Shown in pieces: positions 55,358 to 64,000 of a DNA stretch of 64,000 nucleotides. Below the pieces are notes generated by a model that was not told where the DNA came from, searched no databases, and saw nothing but the letters and a program-made list of their open reading frames with translations. This stretch comes from Stenopsyche tienmushanensis. Its lineage: Eukaryota; Arthropoda; Insecta; Trichoptera; Stenopsychidae. Positions within the stretch are counted from its first letter, which is position 1, and each line of letters starts with the position of its first letter. The translations under genes were made by a program, and so were the position numbers. The DNA is taken from NCBI GenBank assembly GCA_008973525.1, contig WACJ01000363.1:186001-250000 (forward strand). The letters run 5' to 3'.

Positions 55358-56229
55358 GTGAATCTCTTCGTTCAATTTATCACCTTGCTCTGAAGAGGAT
55401 TTGCCCACACATGCCGTCTCCGAGACGGGTCGTATACCTGAAGCATTTGAAACGTGAGATTCAAGACGACTTTAAACAAGATAATATGGTTGTGCTTTCA
55501 AATGAACATTTATAATTACACTTAGTAATTAAAAAAAATCTGAATAGGATGATAAGATAGTCCACAAAATAGTTTTAGCCAATCGTAAATTGAAGTTAAG
55601 GGACGTTTCTACGTTGATGGTTAAAGCAAATCTTCATTAATCGGAATGAACCAATACTTAAGAATACTATCAATAAATTTCAAGTCGATATAAATAAATT
55701 TCACAAAGTTATAGGCCGACGAAAAAACTTAAAACGCGTTTTTCTCAAAACTACTTTTTTTAAGCTCACGGAAGTGCTCCCACACGCTGTAGATGAGCAT
55801 TCTTTATGAAATTTGGCGAACACATGTAAAATAAATATTTTCATCGTTTGACCTATAATTATCCAAAAATATTCAAATGTGTTTATTAAATGAACTAAAA
55901 ACTATAAAAAATGTCGGTAAAAATACATCTTTCTTCTTTGATCGCTCACTATTTTTTTTATTTTTCAATATTTTTTCTTAATTTTAATCTAAGCCATAGA
56001 AAATACTGTAAAAAATACAAATATGTTTAATTTTTTTGCTGCAAATTATTTTTCCAGCATTTAAGACTTCCATACATAGACATACGTGTTCATATATTGT
56101 CAAACTTTAAAAATATTTTTATATTCAATAAAGATCGCCTAGTCAACGCACCAAATATCAAAGTTCTATATTCAATACTTTTAGCGCAAAAAAATATTAA
56201 AAAACACTTTTAGAACAGCACCATTTACT
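55358..56229. other. AT-rich intergenic DNA
   Basis: Apart from the decayed repeat at 55690-55800 and a perfect CCGTCTC-C-GAGACGG palindrome at 55414-55428, nothing is recognised. Confidence 0.45.
55690..55800. repeat. decayed dispersed repeat, pair with about 59200-59300
   Basis: Both contain ACGCGTTTTTCTCAAAACTA (or ACACGTTTTTCTCGAAAGTA), then CTTTTTTNAAGCTCACGG-like sequence. They are preceded by AAAGTTATAGG or AGAGTTATAGC and a GCCG block. I recall this phrase from a widespread family of insect dispersed repeats. The ends are not definable. Confidence 0.5.
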
Positions 56230-56320
56230 ATTATGCATCAACATTTGTTCATGAGAAAGCTGTGTTCGAAGTGAGTACCGTATTTGCGCACAGTAAATCA
56301 ATAACCCCAACGCGTCGGAA
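56230..56320 (+). pseudogene. mariner-superfamily fragment (LCSKWVP lineage), copy 2
   Basis: It reads MHQHLFMRKLCSK, a stop, VPYLRTVNQ, a stop, and PQRV. This parallels HQNLFMIKLCSKWVPRLLT at 23.43 kb in the same order. About 260 bp downstream ACCATATGGT recurs at 56588, much as the near-palindromic GTGATCATATGGTCAC follows the 23.4-kb copy. Nothing else of the transposase survives. Confidence 0.6.
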
Positions 56321-59199
56321 TTTTTCATGTGTTATGTGACAATAGATAAATCATGGATCTATCACTGTTTACCAAATATGAAATAAATAAGTGTAAAGTG
56401 AAAAAAATCCTACAAACTTATTGAGTGATATGACATATCATTAGTGGTGATTATGAAATTTATCTTCATTGTTAATTCAAAGCGATAAGAATTAACTGGT
56501 GAATTTTTATTGAGAGATTATAAATAATCTTAATATTTAATAAGATTTGTATATAAAACGACGTATTACACAGCAAAAAGTCGTGTAACCATATGGTAAC
56601 GTTCGTTTTTTAAATTCATCAATCCACTATTATAGCGCGTACAGAATATTGTTTTACTATTTTGGTGGTGTAAAGAGCAAACAGAATGGCGAAGCATTTT
56701 TATGTCGATAATTCGATCAAACAACGCAAAGTCGAAAGTTTCTTTCTCGAAAGGTCAACTAGATTATCAGTTGTTACAAACAAGGATCTTAAAAAATAAA
56801 CTCATTGAACAGAAAACTTCTTTCGTCGAACGCTATGGATACGAAATCCTGATTAAGTGAAATATTGGATGAAATGTGTTTTTAAAGTGAAAAATCGAGT
56901 TTTATGCCAAGTTAGTCGAATCGACTACCATTTCTAAATATTTACATGATAAAAAAATAATTTAAAAATTCATCCATAGTTGGCATAGATTATTTTTTAA
57001 ATTATTTTAATCTTATCAAAGATATGCGATTACTACCTATAAACACGCTCATATTATGCGCATATAAATTAAAGAACAGACAGACATACATTTGATCAAT
57101 GCGTCCAATAAATCTATATGATGGGTTGGATTTAAATCTTATTATAAGTTTGTGGGATAAATTTGTGAGATTGAAAGTATTAATATTTCTGACCCAGATC
57201 CACCCTAAATTCCTGTATCTTAGAAATAAAATATATATGAATATAATAAAGTCACACTGGATCTAATATTCAATTTTTTTAGACGAAAAATGTTTATTTA
57301 AAAATGTAATACATTTGTAAGATGTGGTATTATTATGTAAATAGGGGTGAGTTGTCGAAGGCATACGATTTTCCACAAATTTTACGAAACTAAATAGGAT
57401 TATAAATGTAAATCCTATAATAAAATAATATTTTATACATCAAGAAAATGTATTAATATGAATGTATACACGCAAAAATAATTAGGCTTATAGTAGACGG
57501 CTTATTTGGGCGTTGTGAAGAAATCCATTAAAATCGCGATTATAAATTTAAATGTGTTTTGTAATTTGCGACTTTAAAAAGTCCCTTTATTTGGGAATTC
57601 TCAACAGATCCCATTTGTATTTTCGTTTTAAGTCCTTTGAAATTGAACGTTCGTGTACTTACAGTCTAATCCGAGTGGAAGACATTTTTTAGGGTAATCA
57701 AAATTATATCTCATGTTGGATTATTCAAAGCTGAACGCCATTTAGCCGAATAACTCCAGTAAAAGTTGTCGAGCAAAATGAAAAATTTAAACTCTAAAAC
57801 ATAAACAAATTATTCAGAGCTTCCAGTACGAAACTACCGTAATCCTATAATTCAATGTAAATTATAACACGCGATAGCTTTAAAAACTGTATAGTTTTTT
57901 TTCCCCCGGCAAAATTCTTCGCCACTGCTTATCTCTAATTGCCGTTCCTTCACTATTTTTATTCGTGCCCAGGTTTTCACTGGGGAGAAGGAACAAGAAA
58001 AAACGAAGGAAAAATATCTCGAAGGGAGGTTTAATGAAAAAAAGCTGGGTGGGTATTTTGTTATGCCCCGCTGAAATGGCAGACCAGAGGTGAGCTCCGC
58101 AGAATTAACTAGGTGGAAATAATATTTCAGATACGGTAAGTATTATATTGTTCGCATTTATTAACAAACCTTATCAGCGTTTGCCTCACAAAGTTGTGTT
58201 AATGTTTCGCTTCGGACTCGGATGCTGGAGATAAAAGTTTCCCGTGGAGGAGGTGCCAAGATGAGGTTTTTTAATGCAAGCACCACATTTTCTATATAAA
58301 GTCTTCATTTAACTGTCGCGGGATAGCGATTCTTGGAGCAAATGGTATAATAAGAAGCGCTGGCCGAGAGAAATTGCAAAACGAAGACAATCCAGATTTG
58401 ACCCATTACTCCAGCGATATGAGAAATTCATCTTCAAAACACACCCCGTAATATATAAATAATATCTTTAAATTCTAGTTTAATCATTTAACATTAACAC
58501 TTTTGAAACACATATTTAAATATTGGGAAAAGGAATGTTTTACTGTTTTAGATTGACTGCCTTATCATAAAGGATAGGGTTCAAATTCAAATCGATGAAT
58601 AAAATCTCATCATATTACAAATTTGAGAGATTTGAAGTTATTGATCGATTATCTTGCTCCAGAATGACTAGCTTCTAAAGGAGTTAATACTGTGATCTAC
58701 TTATCTCCAAAATTCTAGATATTTTTGGAAAGAAATTTTAATAAACAAATTGTAAATTTATAGCCCTTAAGTAGAAGCAGAAATGGAAAATAATGTGTTA
58801 AATAATGAACTATCAATAATTAAATAGAGTAAATTCGATAGCATTATTCCTGTAGAATACTTGTTACAAAAAATAAATAATGAATAAAATGTTAAAAATA
58901 ATGCTAGGAAATAAGTTCTTAATAAAATTTAAAAGATCAAAATCACCCGGAGCTGAACCGAAAAGTAGATAAAATGTTATTGAACTGAACCGAAAAAAAC
59001 CCAATATAAAAAAATAATCGTTTGAAGCCTTGGCTGTAATATCATACTCTATTGTAAAAATATTCTTGTCTAAAATTTACAAAAAATCGATTTTGTGTTT
59101 TTTACACACTTTCAAAGTTTAAACATTTAAAAATATATTTACCGAAGAAATTTCCGAAATTCTGATTATTTACAGAGTTATAGCTATTTTAGTAACGCG
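56321..59199. other. long AT-rich intergenic stretch
   Basis: No repeat copy, RNA or gene is recognised. A 38-codon frame from ATG at 56687 (MAKHFYVDNSIKQRK) is unassigned. A more complex patch at 57890-58330 is not repeated here. Confidence 0.45.
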
Positions 59200-59300
59200 G
59201 CAATTAAGCCGGTCCTACCAGAATGAAATCTTTAAACACGTTTTTCTCGAAAGTACTTTTTTCAACACGGTTGACATGATATCTCAATTTCTAACTATTT
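59200..59300. repeat. decayed dispersed repeat, pair with 55690-55800
   Basis: It has AGAGTTATAGCTATTTTAG, then GCAATTAAGCCGGTCC, then ACACGTTTTTCTCGAAAGTA and CTTTTTTCAACACGG, in the order of the 55.7-kb copy. The class and ends are unknown. Confidence 0.45.
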
Positions 59301-59441
59301 TATTTTATTTTAATTTAGGAAAAAAATTAAACATATAATTGTCAATCGTTCCTACCAGATTTATGATAAAAAAATATTTTTAACTATTAAAAAAATTAAA
59401 ACTGTGGATAAAACAAGGCTAAAAAATTACTATATTTTAAA

Positions 59442-59520
59442 CAGCCACCATTTTGCAAAAATAATATTATTTTTATTATCTAAGGTAGGAGCTATAGCGA
59501 CATCTCTATTAATTAATAAT
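59442..59520 (+). repeat. degenerate fragment of the TA-flanked element family
   Basis: CAGCCACCATTTTGCAAAAA, a T-rich part, then AGGTAGGAGCTATAGCGACA and TCTCTATTAATTAAT correspond to GTCGCCATTTTGTG... and ATTAGGGACTATAGTGACATC in the 47.5-kb copy. No ends are present. Confidence 0.35.
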
Positions 59521-60477
59521 ATATATACATTTTTAAATTTCAAATAATTAGAATGATCGAAATAGTGTCAACCAAGACACAATCTTTTTTTACCCCTGAC
59601 AATTTACAAGTCTATAATTATTTATTTTATTTTTTTGTATTTTTTGAATATGTCAATTTATATCTGATGGAAAAATGTAAAAATACATATTTATTTTTGG
59701 CTCAAATAAGCCTGCCTTGGAAAAATGCCCCAAAATTTGTGCCTCTAGACTAGAACACCCCCTTAAAAATAATGATAATTTCGCCCATCACTCATTGACT
59801 CTCTCTTATTTAATTTATCTACACATGGAAGATAATGGAGATCTTTAATATAAATATTAGTTTATATGGAAATTGTCTTTAGTCTGATAACGAATATGAT
59901 ACTTTAAGAAGAAGAAAGCTTTCCAAAGTAGTATTATATTATGGATATTTTTAATAACGTATTTAGATTAAATTAAATACTAAGGCGTGAGTTTTGTTTT
60001 CAGATTTTACAGACTTAATTCTTGAATCATGAAACATTATTCGTAATATCCACTAAAAATTTTTCTATTGATTATCACAATCCAGGTTTATTATCCTAAT
60101 TCTAAAAAAAGGAAGTATTGAGACGATTAATACAATATCATTTAAAAATAATGAGGATCCATGCTAACTTAAGTAGAAGAAAGATATATAGGTTTTACAT
60201 CTAGATACACATTACATTTTTAGCATTTTATACAGCTAAAGCTTGCTTCAAATGAATTTTTCAGTGTTAAAATAATCAAAAATAAATTAATCTAATGCTT
60301 AGCTTAAAATTTCAGCTGTTGAGATATAATCATCCTGTTTTATTATCCTTGAAGCTTGAAAAATTATATAATTTTTCTGCAATATAGATTATAAAATCAT
60401 ATTTAATCAATCTGTTTGTTAACTTTTGCGTGATTTTTTAAAATTATATCAGCAGGCTTTAACCATTATTTAGTATT
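59521..60477. other. AT-rich intergenic DNA
   Basis: No gene or repeat recognised beyond AT-rich sequence. Confidence 0.5.
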
Positions 60478-61100
60478 TAGTAGACCCGCGGTAATCCGGT
60501 CTCGATCTAAGTCGATGCCGCCTGTAATCCGACACCTTAATACAAGTATAGTACATATGTACGGTAAAGCTTTGTTAATGTAAAAAATGCAAATATGTAG
60601 TACTAGATGGCCTAAATTATAATGAATATTTTTGTAAGTTGGCAAGAGAGTACGGCGTAGGACGATCCATAATTTATGATACAATAAATAATCGCGAAAA
60701 CATTGATTGTGGGCCAGGCAAGAGGGAAACTTTCAAGAAAGCTTAACATCTTTGTACATGTGGTTTCTTCGAAAAAGAAACAATTGGTCCATATTGGCCA
60801 TGAAAGCAAAGTTGTTTTACAAGGAGGAGAACAAAAAAGAAGACTTTGTAGTTAGCAAGGGATAGTTAAAACGCGTCAAAAATCGTTATGGAATACGTTT
60901 GATGACGGTAACAGGTTTTTATTTTTTTATAACTGCTGTTACCATTGTGTTTATGACGTCAATTATAAAATATGAAACCTTGTATTATCTATGTATATCT
61001 CATCATTTTCATATAAAAGTACTCCTTTCCGAAAGTTCCGGACTATAAGGGGTCAGAGGCTTCCTTGCAAAACGTTTGTCGGATTACAGTGGGTTTGCTG
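60478..61100 (+). mobile_element. pogo/Tigger-like transposon, deleted, 623 bp
   Basis: The left terminus is TAGTAGACCCGCGGTAATCC and the right, read inward, CAGCAAACCCACTGTAATCC, with TA following at 61101-61102. A second GTAATCCGAC lies about 50 bp inside the left end. The relic inside encodes the N-terminal helix-turn-helix of a pogo-type transposase. About two thirds of a full element is missing. TA duplication and this domain together support the pogo group within the Tc1/mariner superfamily. Confidence 0.75.
60603..60746 (+). pseudogene. pogo/CENP-B-type helix-turn-helix fragment of a transposase
   Basis: The frame reads LAREYGVGRSIIYDTINNRE and ends GKRETFKKA followed by a stop at 60744. 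LA-EYGVG-S-IYD--NNR is the second helix and turn of the psq/CENP-B-type DNA-binding domain that pogo and Tigger transposases use to bind their ends. Further pieces follow in other frames, such as GFFEKETIGPYWP near 60765. The DDE domain is absent. Confidence 0.75.
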
Positions 61101-61102
61101 TA

Positions 61103-63374
61103 GATGCAATAAAACATGCGTAAAATAATTATAAATATGATTTTCCAAGCTTAAAAAGTGCTGTTTATTATTCTTGGGATAGAATGTTATAAACGGGCTG
61201 GCAATCCTTTGATTCAAAATTAAATTACATAAACGATGAATACTCCAATAAGGAGAGAAGTCAAACTATTTCATTTAAACATTTATTCATCAAAAGCCAA
61301 CAAAAAGGACGACTCATAAATAGAGATAAAATTTATAAGCGCCCACTCCTTCAGATATAATATTTGTACTGAACATTAAAATTTATCATTTTCAGCGAAG
61401 CACTAATGAATTTCCCATTCCTCTCGCATTTATAAGGATTCAATTTAGGTGCTCAAATCACCCCCGACCTAAGCTCGCGAAAGCAAGACATCGTAATAGT
61501 GGTTAGTTATTACAAGGTAATTTAACAAGGAAAGACCTTAAATAAGAATCCTTTGTTACATTTAAAATTGGATATACAAAGGATTGCCTTGAATATTTTC
61601 CTTCATTTTCACTGTCGAGCGATTCCACCTTATGAAATTACGAAACCTTGGAGCGTCGCTTATGCAGACTTACACGTGTCCTTTGATTTGATGTAATTGT
61701 CTGATGATTGGTGTATATTTTGAGAATATATATCAGATAATGATACAATTGAAGGAAGGGCATTTGCATTGTATGATGATGAAAATTGCAAGACATTTTA
61801 TTTGAAAGCACAGAAAAATTCTTCGGAAGAACGCCGTCAAAGCTTTGTGCTTATGCACTACTTTAATCCGGGATTTTTTCCTATATTCTCAGCGTAATCC
61901 AACTTAATCTACCGGGAAAATCTGAGATCATTAGTTTCCTTTTATGTGATGTGAAAATTTTATCTTTGTTCATATACAAATAAAACAAACTTGTATTTCA
62001 TATTTCAACAATCATAATACTAATAATCATTAAAGTTTCGTATTGAAATACAAGTTATTAACGCATTTTAACATTTTCGTAAATATTGATTTGAAGCAAA
62101 TGGATAAAGCTTTCTCAATCGAACAATGAGTTTAATTAAGCTCTGAGATCGAGATAAATCTGAAATTAATATAGTGCAGAGCTTTTGCAAGCTCCAATGT
62201 GACCTTAACCTTCAAGTGGATGGTTGGCAGTGGGGACCCTGGCATGGTCACTTGTTAACTTTAAAATTATTGCTGATGCCATGATAAAGACCCTCTCTCT
62301 CCACGAGGCACATTTATGAAGGTTTAATTAATTTTAGCCTTGTTTTATTTTTCTTTGCGTAGCAGAAAAGAGATTAAGGCTTTTACGGCACAAAAATAAA
62401 TTAAAATACGTATTTCATTATGTAATTCAAATGAAATTAAATACACTACAGCGTGAAAAACATCGCTTGCGAAATGGAGCACGTCTGATGGTATGCGACG
62501 TACGACTCATTAAAACGAGATAATTTTGGATTAAGACATATCCAAGGAATATCATCGTTTGAATTTTTAAATATTTTTTTAAGAAACTACATCTTTAATT
62601 ATATAATAAATTAAATAAAAACTTCCAAAATTCAACTGTTAAGCACTAATTAGCAATGCAATTTATGTAGCATCCCTTAATGTATCATAGCATACTAATT
62701 TAATACCATTTTTATGAAATCTTTTATTTAAAATATTGTTACTAAATCATATTGCCTAATACATGGTGCGGCAGAGAAACTTCCTTATTTGAAAATTCCA
62801 TTAAAAAAAGTCAAAAAGCCATGTACGAAAAAAAATCTTAACACATTAACTACGGGAAGCTTATAAATATGTTAACGTCGACTTATTTGTTATTATGGGA
62901 TTTTTCTCAAATAAATTAGCTTATAAGGATTTATTGAAGCTATTTTTATAAAACTAAGCACACGCCCATTACACAAAGTGACCAAAAACCATGTTTAGCT
63001 TACGGAAATATATTTTGCATCATAATTTCTCTTATTCGCATGGAGCGCGTTTCATGAATTTATGAACTATAATAATCTGTTTAATCTCGAGAGTGGTGTC
63101 TTGAAAACATTGCCCGACCTAAACTCAAATAAACATTTGTAGATCATAAATTATTAAGCAGAGAGTGCAAAAATGGATGCAGATCGTTGAAATGCTCCAT
63201 AAACATATAATCCATGTGCAATATTTTCTAAAAAAAATAGAACAAAACCTTCTGTGATCGATTGATTATCTATTAAAATCTCATCTTGAATTTAAATCAA
63301 ATGCTAATATAGATGAATATTTGCTTAACCCAATGTAAATCAACTTTTCTGTCAGCTTTGCCGCAGCGTGTTAA
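61103..63374. other. AT-rich intergenic DNA
   Basis: No repeat copy or gene is recognised. Slightly more complex patches at 61430-61510 and 62190-62310 show nothing identifiable. Confidence 0.45.
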
Positions 63375-63445
63375 AAGTAAAACAATAAATGAACCTCAAC
63401 ACTATTGATAGCAAACAATGTTCATTCATTTCTTCGGAATATATA
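63375..63445 (+). repeat. LTR-like fragment, copy e
   Basis: AACAATAAATGAACCTCAAC, then ACTATTGATAGCAAACAATG and TTCATTCATTTC match the tail of the LTR-like repeats at 13.85 and 20.94 kb (read on their minus strands). The rest of the repeat is absent. It starts with the AATAAA signal. Confidence 0.55.
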
Positions 63446-64000
63446 ACGGCTAATATACCCACTCCAGAACAGCCAAGCGAGAATAATAAAATTGCTCAGT
63501 GATAACAATGATGCGAATGTCTTAATTATCAAAACAAACGCCTATTCCTAAGACAACACGAACAATCGAGATTCGATTTTTAGACTCTCATTTGTTCCTA
63601 AGCCTTGTTCGTAACAAAATGAATTGTGTGTTCCAACATAATGAAATTCTCAATGAGCATTTAAACGTGTATGGGTGCCTTCACAATACGACCATGCTAC
63701 CTATATAATACAATATATGAGTGCATGATGAGACGCAAAACACATATCTCTGTCTCTCCGAATGTTCAGTACGGAATGAGTTAATCTTACAACGCTTTGA
63801 TATCTATACTGTCTCCAAAAAATATTTATCTAAGAGTTATGACATTACATGCAAATATTTGTATTTGACCCGTGATATTGAAAGATTGCCCAATAATGGG
63901 GCAGATGCGCGCAAAGTTTTCCCGCAATTAATGTGTTTATAGGGATATCAAATTACTTGATTACGAAACCCTCATCGACGACTCACAAAACGTCTTCACC
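63446..64000. other. AT-rich intergenic DNA to the window end
   Basis: The 73-codon frame at 63721-63942 has no known domain. A TCTCTGTCTCTCCGAATG phrase at 63749 weakly recalls the pyrimidine-rich part of the LTR-like repeats. Confidence 0.4.

Noticed and set aside
59640..59745. Second part of a TA-flanked element copy, from a GGCTCAAATAAGCCTG phrase resembling 18.37 kb
   Set aside because: Similarity is limited to AT-rich words and does not extend.
1..64000. CRISPR arrays, rRNA operons, prokaryotic operons or phage-type systems
   Set aside because: No regular direct repeats with spacers, no rRNA landmarks and no dense coding. The window is eukaryotic in character.

Overview
This window looks like non-genic nuclear DNA from an insect or another arthropod. 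It is AT-rich throughout. It has no operons, no dense reading frames, and no tRNA, rRNA or CRISPR array that I can support. It is full of decayed DNA transposons of families common in arthropods: several mariner lineages, other Tc1/mariner-superfamily elements, a pogo/Tigger-type element, TTAA-target (piggyBac-like) elements, fragments of non-LTR retrotransposon reverse transcriptase, and LTR-like dispersed repeats. I found no convincing host gene or exon. Most open frames are short and random. The exceptions are relics of transposases or reverse transcriptases.

Layout: 1.5-2.7 kb holds a decayed mariner interrupted by a TTAA MITE. 4.6-5.2, 13.2-13.6 and 41.6-42.1 kb are three copies of one unclassified repeat. 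7.9-9.4 kb holds a dispersed repeat, a GC-richer block of unknown class and LTR-like sequence. 11.1-11.5 and 16.1-16.6 kb are two relics of one TA-flanked family whose ends begin CAGGGYCTTTCAA. 16.6-16.8 kb is a jockey-like reverse transcriptase fragment. 17.5-18.1, 20.4-20.9 and 47.4-48.0 kb are three copies of a TA-flanked, Tc1/pogo-like deletion derivative that keeps relics of a reading frame. 23.3-25.6 kb is the densest part: an almost complete 1285-bp mariner sits inside an older, internally deleted mariner, next to a fragment of a third lineage. 28.5-29.4 and 50.7-51.5 kb are two relics of an unclassified transposon-type protein family. 33.3-34.6 kb holds a tandemly duplicated DDE motif and a second, better-bounded copy of the 1.5-kb mariner. 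37.4-37.8 and 50.3-51.6 kb are two more TTAA elements. 44.6-44.8 kb is a second reverse transcriptase fragment. 46.6-47.2 kb is a mariner-type element with long inverted ends. 60.5-61.1 kb is a pogo/Tigger-like element.

The elements do not form a pathway. They record repeated invasion, internal deletion and nesting. The most notable pattern is shared by TTAA elements in three places: their ends carry two GATATATC-type palindromes whose starts are 42-45 bp apart, the outer one about 20 bp from the terminus. This looks like a transposase-binding architecture. One of these elements can be tested against an empty TTAA site inside the paralogous mariner. Between the elements are GC-richer unique islands, for example 10.1, 12.3-12.7, 22.0-22.9, 26.6-27.3, 38.2-38.7, 51.7-52.4 and 54.4-54.8 kb. 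These could be old conserved non-coding DNA, but that is inference only.
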